Assembly (NCBI GenBank): GCA_002385805.1
Contig: DGEF01000104.1
Location: forward strand, 1 to 35,287
Direction of reading: 5' to 3'
Length of the DNA: 35,287 nt
DNA from: Peptococcaceae bacterium UBA3933
Lineage (GTDB): Bacteria > Bacillota > Peptococcia > Peptococcales > BICA1-8
The translations under genes were made by a program, and so were the position numbers. How positions within the stretch are numbered: position 1 is the stretch's first letter; the number at the start of each line of letters is the position of its first letter. Of this stretch, positions 7,602-15,721 are shown one piece after another. The notes beneath the pieces are model-generated. The model did no database searches, was not told where the DNA came from, and worked only from the letters and a program-made list of their open reading frames with translations.

Positions 7602-10600
7602 TCAGTTAAAAAGGGACAATTGGTCACTTTCCGGGAGTTCTGCCAAACAACCGTGTTCGTCCAGTGCTTCAATGACGGTTTTAGTGAGCTTACCTCTTTT
7701 CCTTAAATCATCAACAGATGTGAAAAAGTATTCTTTCCGTGCGTTTTCTATATTCCAGGCGGCAGCACTTCCTACCCCTTGTAAACTGGCAAAAGGAGGG
7801 ATTAAAGAATTACCTTCAATAATAAATTTCTGAGCCTGGGATTTCTTTAAATTTACTTTTTGGAAAGTGAAGCCCCTTAAATACATTTCCCAGGCTAATT
7901 CCAAAATAGTTAACAACCTGGATTCTTTAGCCGTTAGATTATTCCCTTTTTCTTGTAGTGTTTTAATCATGTCTTTTACCTTTGCCGGACCTGCACAAAT
8001 AAGCTGGGCATCAAACTCATCAGCCCTCACTGTAAAAGAAGTAGCATAAAAAGCAAGAGGGTAATTAACTTTAAAGTACGCTATGCGGAAAGCCATCATC
8101 ACATAAGCTACAGCATGAGCTTTCGGAAACATGTACTTTATTTTCTTACAGGACTCTATATACCAAGTTGGTACATTATGTTCCAGCATAATGGCTTCAT
8201 GTTCAGGAGAAACACCTTTACCTTTGCGTACATTTTCCATGATTTTAAAAGCTATACTTGGCTCTACACCCTTATTCATTAAAAAAATCATTATATCGTC
8301 CCGGGCGGAGATGGCTTCCGATAATTTTGCTATTCCGTTTTTAATCAAATCCTGAGCATTATTAAGCCAAACATCGGTGCCGTGGGAAAAACCGCTTATC
8401 CGCACAAGTTCGGAAAAGGTTTTCGGCTTGGTATCCTCTAACATTTGCCGCACGAACTTAGTACCGAATTCAGGAATACCAAAAGTCCCCACCCTTGACC
8501 CTAATTCCTCAGGATCTACATTTAAAGCTTTTGTTGAAGAAAACAAGCTCATCGTTTGAGGATCATCTAAAGGAATAGATTTGGCATTTACCCCTGTTAA
8601 GTCCTCTAACATTTTAATGACTGTAGGATCATCATGACCTAGGATATCCAGTTTAACCAACCTGCTACTAATAGAATGATAATCAAAATGAGTTGTTATA
8701 ATCTCTGAATTAACATCATCTGCCGGTCTTTGTAAAGGTGTAAAGTCATGTACATCTATACCTTTGGGAACCACCATTAATCCTCCTGGGTGTTGCCCCG
8801 TAGTTTTCTTTACACCGCTACATCCTTCTACTAAACGGTTAATTTCAACAGATCTTTTATATTGTTTACGGTCATCGAAATAATTCTTGACAAAACCGTA
8901 AGCAGTCCTGCTGGCAATAGTGGAAATGGTACCTGCCCGAAACACATTATCCCTACCGAATAATTCTTCTATAAATTTGTGGGCTCGGGGTTGGTAATCA
9001 CCGGAAAAGTTTAAATCAATATCAGGAACTTTATCACCTTTGAAACCTAAAAACACCTCAAAAGGAATATCATGACCGTCTTTAATTAAAGGTTGCTTAC
9101 ACTGGGGGCAATTTTTATCCGGCAAATCAGCACCGGAGCCAAAAGAACCGTCTGTGATAAACTCAGTATAGTAACAGTGAGGACAACGGTAATGAGGCTT
9201 TAAAGGATTAACTTCCGTAATTCCCGTTAAAGTAGCTACAAGAGAAGAACCTACCGAACCACGGGAACCTACTAAATACCCATCTTCATTGGATTTTTTT
9301 ACCACCTTATGGGCTATTAAATAAAGTACGGCAAAGCCGTTATTAATGATTGAATCTAATTCTTTTTTTATCCTTTTTTCTACCAAAGAAGGAAGTTCAG
9401 GTCCATATAATTTATGAGCTGTCTCATAAGTTAAATTTATTATTTCTTCTTCAGCTCCCGGGATTACCGGCGGATAGAACTCGTCCGGTATAGGTTTAAT
9501 CTTTTCAATCTGCCGGCAAATTTCCAGCGGGTTATCCACAACAACCTCTTTAGCCCCCTGGCTGCCAAGATAACTAAACTCCTTTAACATTTCCTCAGTT
9601 GTTTTAAAGTATAAGGGAGCCTGATGGTCAGCATCATCAAATCCTTTACCGGCCATCAAAATTCGGCGAAAGACTTCATCTTCCGGATTTGCAAAATGCA
9701 CATCTCCTGTGGCTACTACCGGCTTATCAAGTTCTTTCCCCAGCTGATACAAGTCCTTATTCAACTGAATTAATTCTTCTTCACTGGAGAGTATCCCGTT
9801 TCTAAGTAAAAACTGGTTGTTTCCCCGAGGTTGAATTTCAATGAAATCATAAAAGGCAGCTATTTCCTGCAAAACCTTTTTATCCCTATTATTTAAATAA
9901 GTCCGGATTAGTTCACCCGCTTCACAGGCTGTACCCACTAATAAACCCTGACGCATCCGTGCCAATAAACTTTTGGGTATTCTGGGTACTCTACTAAAGT
10001 AATTAAGATGCGACTCAGTAACCAATTTGTACAGATTTTTTAGACCTTCCAGGTTTTTTACTAATAATAAACAATGGTAAGTAGGTACTCTGGTATTTGT
10101 TTTTAGAGAATCATCAAATATGTAAGCTTCCATTCCGTAAATTATTTTTACACCGTATTTTTCACCGGCTTCGTAAGCCTCGGGAAAAGCCTGAACTACT
10201 CCGTGATCAGTAATGGCAATAGCTTCATGACCCCATTGGGCTGCCAATTTCACCAAGTCATTAGCAGAAGTAACTCCGTCCATACTGCTCATCTTGGTAT
10301 GTAAATGAAGCTCTACCCTTTTCTCTAAGGCTGTGTCTTCTCTTCCTTTAGCTTCCTCTTGATTAATATCAGAAACCAGTAAGGTCAGCTCCTGGCTGAA
10401 TTTATCTAATTGAACTGCTCCTCTTACTTTTAAAAATGATTCTTTAGGTAGATTCTCTATTAGTTTTTCAATTTCTTTCAAATCCCGAATTAGCTTACAA
10501 GTAATGGAATCTTCAAAATCAGTTAAATCAAAACTTAAAATAGCTCTACCTGTTTTTAATTCTTTTACTTCAAAAGCTAACATTTTACCAAGAATAATTA

Positions 10601-11276
10601 CATTAGGCTCTTCTTCTACGATTTCACTGATAGGTCGAGCTTGTCCTTTTATAACTTTGCCCCATAAAACTTTCGATTCTTTTTCTTTTCTCTCAGCGCC
10701 TTTCGCATTAGCTAAAGGTTTGGGAGGTTCTATAGGTACAACGGTGGATAAAGGTTTAATTTCTGCCTGCTTTAGACTAGGGTTATATTTAAAACTAACC
10801 GCTAGCTTTTCCCCAAAAACCTCTTCTAGAAATTTTTCTAAAAAGCGGTGACATCCTTTTTTCAGTAAATATTTAACCCCTAAGGGCGAATTCATGTTTA
10901 TCTGCAAATGATTTTTGTTTAATTCCCATTCACTGTTAACCAGCCAACCTTTTGCACTAGGAAAATAATAGGTAAGATATTCATAGATCCTGGATTGATT
11001 TTCCTGAAATATTTCTTTTAAATCCCCTTCAGTTGTAAGCATAGGTCTTAAAATTAGTTTTTCTACCTGGGGAAATAAAGAATTAAGATATTTACTGCAT
11101 TCCCTCAGTAATAAATGTTCAGGAAGTTTATTGCAAGAAAAATAGATTTCCCAAGTATTTTGTACCTGGGAAACTTCTACTTTACAAATATTTATTCTCC
11201 TTAAAAAATCCTGAATATGTTGAGGTATTTGGGTGTTTGCGTTTAATATTCTTTCAGATAAAAGGCATTGGGACAT
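7602..11276 (-). CDS. polC: DNA polymerase III alpha subunit PolC, variant lacking the 3'-5' exonuclease domain
   Basis: PolC is the replicative DNA polymerase of low-G+C Gram-positives. At 1224 residues it is about 200 shorter than the usual roughly 1430-1440. N-terminal domain and OB fold cover about 1-315. The PHP domain starts at VELHLHT (His324, His326) with AITDHG at about 354-359. In the family a DnaQ-like exonuclease interrupts PHP just after the YGMEA motif; here the chain goes from GMEAYIFDD (381-389) through about ten residues straight to the second half of PHP (YHCLLLVKN). No DVETTG or HNASFD exonuclease motif exists. The catalytic core is intact: GSRGSVGSS (670-678), a zinc-binding C698/C701/C723/C726 set and PDIDLNFSG with Asp752/Asp754. 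The C-terminus ends with QLSLF (1219-1223), a clamp-binding motif. The ATG has GGAGG upstream. No DnaQ homologue is encoded elsewhere in the window. Confidence 0.95.
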   Translation of the reverse strand: MSQCLLSERILNANTQIPQHIQDFLRRINICKVEVSQVQNTWEIYFSCNKLPEHLLLRECSKYLNSLFPQVEKLILRPMLTTEGDLKEIFQENQSRIYEYLTYYFPSAKGWLVNSEWELNKNHLQINMNSPLGVKYLLKKGCHRFLEKFLEEVFGEKLAVSFKYNPSLKQAEIKPLSTVVPIEPPKPLANAKGAERKEKESKVLWGKVIKGQARPISEIVEEEPNVIILGKMLAFEVKELKTGRAILSFDLTDFEDSITCKLIRDLKEIEKLIENLPKESFLKVRGAVQLDKFSQELTLLVSDINQEEAKGREDTALEKRVELHLHTKMSSMDGVTSANDLVKLAAQWGHEAIAITDHGVVQAFPEAYEAGEKYGVKIIYGMEAYIFDDSLKTNTRVPTYHCLLLVKNLEGLKNLYKLVTESHLNYFSRVPRIPKSLLARMRQGLLVGTACEAGELIRTYLNNRDKKVLQEIAAFYDFIEIQPRGNNQFLLRNGILSSEEELIQLNKDLYQLGKELDKPVVATGDVHFANPEDEVFRRILMAGKGFDDADHQAPLYFKTTEEMLKEFSYLGSQGAKEVVVDNPLEICRQIEKIKPIPDEFYPPVIPGAEEEIINLTYETAHKLYGPELPSLVEKRIKKELDSIINNGFAVLYLIAHKVVKKSNEDGYLVGSRGSVGSSLVATLTGITEVNPLKPHYRCPHCYYTEFITDGSFGSGADLPDKNCPQCKQPLIKDGHDIPFEVFLGFKGDKVPDIDLNFSGDYQPRAHKFIEELFGRDNVFRAGTISTIASRTAYGFVKNYFDDRKQYKRSVEINRLVEGCSGVKKTTGQHPGGLMVVPKGIDVHDFTPLQRPADDVNSEIITTHFDYHSISSRLVKLDILGHDDPTVIKMLEDLTGVNAKSIPLDDPQTMSLFSSTKALNVDPEELGSRVGTFGIPEFGTKFVRQMLEDTKPKTFSELVRISGFSHGTDVWLNNAQDLIKNGIAKLSEAISARDDIMIFLMNKGVEPSIAFKIMENVRKGKGVSPEHEAIMLEHNVPTWYIESCKKIKYMFPKAHAVAYVMMAFRIAYFKVNYPLAFYATSFTVRADEFDAQLICAGPAKVKDMIKTLQEKGNNLTAKESRLLTILELAWEMYLRGFTFQKVNLKKSQAQKFIIEGNSLIPPFASLQGVGSAAAWNIENARKEYFFTSVDDLRKRGKLTKTVIEALDEHGCLAELPESDQLSLFN

Positions 11277-11289
11277 ATTTGCTCCTCCA

Positions 11290-11958
11290 CTATGTAAACT
11301 TAACGTCAGATACTCCTTCTAAGTTTTCTAATGCGGCAATTACTTTTTCCCAGGCTAAACCGGTAGGTAGTTTTACACATAACTGTACTTGAACATTTGC
11401 TTCATCGGTTTTTTCCTTTGCCAATTCAATATTTTTTATGTTTATATTTAGGTTTCCTAAAACACTACATACTAAACCGATTTGACCCGGTTGGTCCGCC
11501 ATGGTCACAACTATATTTTGCAATTTTTTCCTAGCTGTAATCCTGTCTTCCAATTTTGCCAGAAAAGTTAAAGCAAAGAAAACTATAAAAGTTGTACTAA
11601 CAGCGGCTAAATAAGCACCTGAACCAACAGCCAAACCAATACCTGCAACTACCCAGAGAGTGGCGGCGGTAGTTAACCCCCGTACAGTAGGTCCTGAACG
11701 CAAAATAGTTCCTGCCCCTAAAAAACCAATACCGCTGACTACTTGAGCCGCAATACGTCCCGGGTCAGCATTTGTAACGGCCCCATACTCATTGTGCATG
11801 GAAATAGAAACAACCATAATGAGACAAGACCCTACAGAAACCAAAGTATGGGTCCGAAAACCTGCTGCTTTGTTAAGGGCTTCTCGTTCTAAACCGATAA
11901 TTCCCCCTAAAACAGCGGCAATAACTAATCTTAAAATAGTTTCTATTTCCCAGGCCAT
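11290..11958 (-). CDS. MgtC/SapB family membrane protein
   Basis: This 222-residue protein is a MgtC/SapB-family integral membrane protein. The N-terminal half has about four to five membrane segments with the family blocks GGIIGLEREALNKAAGFRTH, GIGFLGAGTI and VRGLTTAATLW. The C-terminal 75 residues form a soluble ACT-like domain, as in true MgtC. Family members have been tied to Mg2+ homeostasis and regulation of F-type ATP synthase in pathogens; the role here is unknown. A longer frame begins at 12003, but the ATG at 11958 has GAGGTG seven bases upstream and gives the conserved N-terminus, so I chose it. The gene lies between the GT2 gene and polC, an atypical place, and 13 bases before polC. 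Confidence 0.85.
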   Translation of the reverse strand: MAWEIETILRLVIAAVLGGIIGLEREALNKAAGFRTHTLVSVGSCLIMVVSISMHNEYGAVTNADPGRIAAQVVSGIGFLGAGTILRSGPTVRGLTTAATLWVVAGIGLAVGSGAYLAAVSTTFIVFFALTFLAKLEDRITARKKLQNIVVTMADQPGQIGLVCSVLGNLNINIKNIELAKEKTDEANVQVQLCVKLPTGLAWEKVIAALENLEGVSDVKFT

Positions 11959-11977
11959 ATCTTTCACCTCTAAATTA

Positions 11978-12604
11978 TTAACCATGTGTAGCGTTTTTGG
12001 CAATTTCCCAGTACATTTTCATCCGGGCAGCTAAACCTTTAACCAGGCCTAATTTTTCTTCTTTCATCACATGGGTCAAGTTTTCTAATACTACTTCTTT
12101 AACTTTTAGGTTATTCTGGGCGGCATATTTAGTTAAAGCAATTTCCACACCAAACCTACTTACATGTAAATTATTTATTTTAAACAAATGTTCTTTTTTA
12201 ACTATCCTCTGCCCGGAAAGAAAGGGAGCCACCACTTGAGCCAAATCTGTGCGTATGCGACCGCTATCGAAGATACCTACCACCATATCCAGTTCCTGAT
12301 AACCGGAAGATAAGAGTGTATCAATATGTTCCGTCTTTAAACCTACCAAATCTGCATCTAAGAAAAGAATGTATTCGCCTTGAGCCTCTTGGGCACCTTT
12401 GAGCATTGCGCCACCTTTACCCATATTTTCAGGTAGGTTTATTAGTTTTACAGGATACCTCTTTACAACTTCGGCGGTATGGTCCGTGGAACCGTCGTTA
12501 ACCACAATAATTTCTTGTAAAACAGGAACTTGCACCACAACCTCGAGAACTTTATCAATATATTTTTCTTCATTATATGCAGGTATTACTACACTGATAC
12601 CCAT
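11978..12604 (-). CDS. Family 2 glycosyltransferase
   Basis: This 208-residue protein is a compact GT-A fold glycosyltransferase. It has the N-terminal ISVVIPAYNEEKYI motif, VVNDGSTDHT for nucleotide-sugar binding, ENMGKGGAMLKG, and the metal-binding DxD in FLDADLVG. It ends after a short acceptor region (SGQRIVKKEHL), with no membrane anchor, so it is probably cytosolic or peripheral. The layout resembles glucosyl-3-phosphoglycerate-synthase-like and dolichol-phosphate-mannose-like enzymes, but donor and acceptor cannot be told. A TTG at 12616 extends the frame by four residues. The ATG at 12604 has GGAGG six bases upstream and starts directly at the GT2 motif, so I prefer it. It lies 15 bases after proS and 19 before mgtC. 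Confidence 0.85.
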   Translation of the reverse strand: MGISVVIPAYNEEKYIDKVLEVVVQVPVLQEIIVVNDGSTDHTAEVVKRYPVKLINLPENMGKGGAMLKGAQEAQGEYILFLDADLVGLKTEHIDTLLSSGYQELDMVVGIFDSGRIRTDLAQVVAPFLSGQRIVKKEHLFKINNLHVSRFGVEIALTKYAAQNNLKVKEVVLENLTHVMKEEKLGLVKGLAARMKMYWEIAKNATHG

Positions 12605-12619
12605 AATAACCTCCAAAAA

Positions 12620-14329
12620 CTACCTCTCAAGAAACTCCTTAATTTTTTCGGGCACTTCATTAAAGGGAATTTCTTCATGTTCTTTCTCTGTTCTTAACTT
12701 ATATTCTACCAAATCCTCTTCTACGGTTTTTCTCCCAATAGTAATTCGAATAGGAAAACCAATTAAATCCGCATCTTTAAACTTAACTCCCGGCCGTTCA
12801 TTACGGTCATCTAAAACAACTTCTATTCCTAATTCCGTAAGTTTATTGTATAATTCTTCAGCTTTAGCCATATGCCCTTCATCTTTTGCCGAAATAGGTA
12901 TGATAACCACATGATAAGGAGCAATGGCTTTAGGCCAAATGATTCCATGTTCATCATTATTTTGTTCCACAGCACTGGCCATAGTCCGCGAAACTCCGAT
13001 ACCGTAACATCCCATATATATTAAACGTTCTTGACCTTTTTCATCAAGGTATTTAGCATTGAGAGCCGCACTGTATTTAGTGCCTAATTTAAACACTTGA
13101 CCTACTTCAATACCCCGGGCTTGTTGCAAAGGTTGACCGCATTTAGGGCAGGGTTCACCTGCTTCTGCAAACCGTAAGTCATAAAAACCGGTTACCTGAA
13201 AATCAACCTGGGGATTAACATTTAGAAAATGATACTGTTCCTGGTTTGCCCCACAAACACCGTTAACCAGTTTCTCTATTTCTAAATCGGCATAAATAGG
13301 AATACCCTTTATCCCCACCGGTCCAACAAAGCCTGCTCCCGCTCCAGTAAGTTCTTTAATTTTTTCTTCCGAAGCTAATTCCAAAGTATTGCAAGGATGG
13401 ACTTTTTGAACCTTAACTTCATTGATAGCTCGATCCCCTCTGATAAGCACCATAATCAATTGGTCATCAGCCTGGTAAACTAAGGTTTTAATACATTTTT
13501 GAGGAGAAACTTTTAAATAATCCGCTACTTCATTAATAGTCCTACAATCTGGAGTATAAACTTTTTCACGTTCCTTTCTTTCTGTCTCAACTACTCCCTC
13601 ATCACCGGCAGGTTCACAAGGTGCAATTTCAACATTAGCCGCATAATCACAGTCCCCACAATATACAATAGTCGCTTCACCATTCTCAGCCAAAACCATA
13701 AACTCATGAGATTCATTACCACCGATAGCACCTGAATCTGCTTCCACCGCTCGAAAAGTTAAACCGCACCGGGAAAAGATATTGGTATAGGCCTGATACA
13801 TTTTCCGATAGCTTACTTCCATGCCTTCTTCATCTCTATCAAAGGAATACAAATCCTTCATAATAAATTCCCGGCCCCGCATTAAACCGAAACGTGGCCT
13901 CTTTTCATCCCGGTATTTATTTTGAATCTGATACAACAATAAAGGTAACTGCCGGTAAGAACTCACTTCACCACGAACCAAATCCGTGATAATTTCTTCA
14001 TGGGTTGGACCTAAACAAAAATCCCGGTTGTGCCGATCTTTAACCCGAAACATCTCCTGGCCATACACATGCCAGCGCCCGGTTTCCAGCCATAATTCCG
14101 CCGGCTGGATAATCGGCAACAGTACTTCCTGTCCTCCGGCTTTATTCATTTCCTCCCTAATAATTTTTTCAATCTTATCCAATACACGCTTAGCAAAAGG
14201 CAGATATGAATAAATACCGGCAGCATTTTTTCGAATAAAGCCTGCCCGTAAAAGTAGCTGATGACTTATTATTTCCGCTTCCGCAGGAACAGATCTTAAT
14301 GTTGGTACTAAGGCTTCAGTCATTCTCAT
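12620..14329 (-). CDS. proS: Prolyl-tRNA synthetase
   Basis: ProRS charges tRNA-Pro. The protein (about 569 residues) is the bacterial-type, class II form. N-terminal SVPAEAEIISHQLLLRAGFIRK leads into motif 1. Motif 2 is in the RDEKRPRFGLMRGREFIMKD block. An editing (INS/YbaK-like) domain at about 225-380 contains VGPVGIKGIPIYAD. Motif 3 is GCYGIGVSRTMASAVEQ, and an anticodon-binding domain closes the protein. The open frame extends to a GTG at 14338, but that codon is only two bases from the GGAG. The ATG at 14329, with GGAG eleven bases upstream, matches family N-termini better. It overlaps the end of ispG, which suggests coupling. Confidence 0.95.
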   Translation of the reverse strand: MRMTEALVPTLRSVPAEAEIISHQLLLRAGFIRKNAAGIYSYLPFAKRVLDKIEKIIREEMNKAGGQEVLLPIIQPAELWLETGRWHVYGQEMFRVKDRHNRDFCLGPTHEEIITDLVRGEVSSYRQLPLLLYQIQNKYRDEKRPRFGLMRGREFIMKDLYSFDRDEEGMEVSYRKMYQAYTNIFSRCGLTFRAVEADSGAIGGNESHEFMVLAENGEATIVYCGDCDYAANVEIAPCEPAGDEGVVETERKEREKVYTPDCRTINEVADYLKVSPQKCIKTLVYQADDQLIMVLIRGDRAINEVKVQKVHPCNTLELASEEKIKELTGAGAGFVGPVGIKGIPIYADLEIEKLVNGVCGANQEQYHFLNVNPQVDFQVTGFYDLRFAEAGEPCPKCGQPLQQARGIEVGQVFKLGTKYSAALNAKYLDEKGQERLIYMGCYGIGVSRTMASAVEQNNDEHGIIWPKAIAPYHVVIIPISAKDEGHMAKAEELYNKLTELGIEVVLDDRNERPGVKFKDADLIGFPIRITIGRKTVEEDLVEYKLRTEKEHEEIPFNEVPEKIKEFLER

Positions 14330-15404
14330 CTTTATCACTTCTCCTTAACTTTTCAATTTCTTCTTGGAAAACGGTTAATAATTTTTCTTCCGGAACTTTA
14401 GCAATAATCTTTCCCTTTTTAAAAATTAAACCTTCACCTTTACCACCGGCAATACCCAAATCAGCTTCCTTAGCTTCCCCGGGACCGTTAACTACACACC
14501 CCATAATCGCTAATTTTAACGGTTCTTTTACCTTAGCCGTTAACTTGTCCACCTGATTAACAAGTTGCTCCAGATTAATCTGACATCTACCACAGGTAGG
14601 ACAGGATACAAGCTCTACTCCCTCCTGACGCAGTCCCAGAGACCTTAGTATCTGTTTAGCCACAGGAATTTCCTTTAAAGGATCACCTGTTAAAGATACA
14701 CGAATTGTATCCCCAATTCCTTCAGCTAAAAGAGTTCCGATACCTATAGCCGATTTAACCACACCGTTTCTTTCATTACCGGCTTCAGTGACCCCTAAAT
14801 GGAGAGGATAATCAACCTTTTGGGCTATTTTACGATAAGCTTCAATCATTAAAGGAACATAAGAGGCTTTTAAGGAAATTTTAATTTTGGTAAAATTTAA
14901 TTTCTCTAAAATATGCACATGTCTTAAAGCACTTTCCACCAAAGCCTCCACCGTTACTCCCCGGTACTTTTCCAGTAAATCCTTTTCCACGGAACCAGAA
15001 TTAACCCCTATACGGATAGGGACATCATAGTAGATGGCAGCTTTAACTACCTCTTGAACCCTGGTTTCGCTACCGATATTACCGGGATTAATCCGCAAAC
15101 CACTAATCCCATTTTCTAAAGCTTTTAAAGCCAAACGATAATCAAAATGAATATCTGCCACCACCGGCAGGGGGCTTTGAGCACAAATATCTTTTAAACA
15201 ATCAGCCGCTTCTTTGTCCAAAACCGCTACCCGCACAATTTCGCAGCCTAGCTCTTTTAATTCGTTAATCTGCTGTAAAGTTTTTTCTACATCCCGGGTA
15301 TCAGTATTAGTCATGGACTGAATGCTAACAGGGTAATCGGAACCAATACCCACTTTTCCTAGCATAAAATTAACAGTTTTCCGCCTTTGAAACAAAAGAA
15401 ACAC
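14316..15404 (-). CDS. ispG: 4-hydroxy-3-methylbut-2-en-1-yl diphosphate synthase IspG (GcpE)
   Basis: IspG performs the penultimate step of the non-mevalonate isoprenoid pathway, reducing the cyclic diphosphate MEcPP to HMBPP with a [4Fe-4S] cluster. The 362-residue protein has a TIM-barrel N-terminal domain (PVSIQSMTNTDTRDVE, ADIHFDYRLAL, LRINPGNIG). The cluster domain has Cys268, Cys271 and Cys303, with Glu310 in GCVVNGPGEA. The start is probably GTG 15404, although the TTG at 15395 has better spacing from AGAAGG. dxr, encoding an earlier step of the same pathway, lies about 1.4 kb upstream in the same direction. A 317-base repeat-filled gap separates it from rseP. Confidence 0.95.
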   Translation of the reverse strand: MFLLFQRRKTVNFMLGKVGIGSDYPVSIQSMTNTDTRDVEKTLQQINELKELGCEIVRVAVLDKEAADCLKDICAQSPLPVVADIHFDYRLALKALENGISGLRINPGNIGSETRVQEVVKAAIYYDVPIRIGVNSGSVEKDLLEKYRGVTVEALVESALRHVHILEKLNFTKIKISLKASYVPLMIEAYRKIAQKVDYPLHLGVTEAGNERNGVVKSAIGIGTLLAEGIGDTIRVSLTGDPLKEIPVAKQILRSLGLRQEGVELVSCPTCGRCQINLEQLVNQVDKLTAKVKEPLKLAIMGCVVNGPGEAKEADLGIAGGKGEGLIFKKGKIIAKVPEEKLLTVFQEEIEKLRRSDKDEND

Positions 15405-15410
15405 CTTCTT

Positions 15411-15600
15411 TAGTAGTGGCTAGTTATTAGTGGCTGGTATTACGACCTTTGGCCGTATGATTAAGGTTGAGGTTAAGGTTAAGGTTAAGAAGGTAAAGTA
15501 ATCCAGATTTAAGACCCAATAATTGACTGAAACTTAACCTAAACCTTAACCTTCGCCGTCAGGCGAATTATTAGTGTTTATCCATGTAAATCCGTGGTTT
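15411..15600 (-). repeat. Dispersed hairpin-bearing intergenic repeat, copy B (inverted relative to copy A)
   Basis: This is the second copy of the 7265-7507 element, in the opposite orientation. The core is 15438-15600. Read on the minus strand it shares with copy A the AAACCACGGAT start, the ATAAACACTAATAATTCGCC block, the TTCGCC/GGCGAA palindrome (15552-15567), the AATTATTGGGTCTTAAATCTGG block, GGTTAAG-type heptamers and the AAGGTCGTAATA end. The palindrome arms are conserved while the tetraloop differs (TAAC versus TGAC). One small palindrome of copy A is missing. Only the ispG-proximal end keeps the TAGTGGCTAG iterations (15411-15437). With the direct repeats beside it, this fills the 317-base ispG-rseP gap; I see no gene there. 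Confidence 0.85.
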
Positions 15601-15631
15601 AATTTATTTCCAGCTAAATATCTTAAGTTTA

Positions 15632-15713
15632 AAGCACAATTCTGGCCAAATTATTAACCTTATAGCATAATTCTGGCCAAAAAATTCCACCGTTAAGCAC
15701 AATGCTGACCACA
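15632..15713 (-). repeat. Three spaced direct repeats (transposon-end-like array)
   Basis: Three copies of a 19-base unit start at 15632, 15663 and 15695. The first is AAGCACAATTCTGGCCAAA on the plus strand; the second and third differ from it at two and three positions. Spacing is 31 and 32 bases, about three helical turns. The array ends within 10 bases of the rseP stop. Spaced multiple repeats with a TGGCCA/TGGTCA core are typical of IS21-family ends, where they bind the transposase. No transposase gene is present, so at most this is a solo end or remnant. A regulatory protein array is an alternative. Confidence 0.6.
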
Positions 15714-15721
15714 AAACTCAA

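Noticed and set aside
10504..10851. A 115-aa plus-strand frame inside polC
   Set aside because: It is antisense to the PolC N-terminal/OB region, with no recognisable domain.
12399..12914. A 171-aa plus-strand open frame across the GT2/proS junction
   Set aside because: It overlaps two well-supported minus-strand genes, is Ser/Thr/Ile-rich without any motif, and is a shadow frame.
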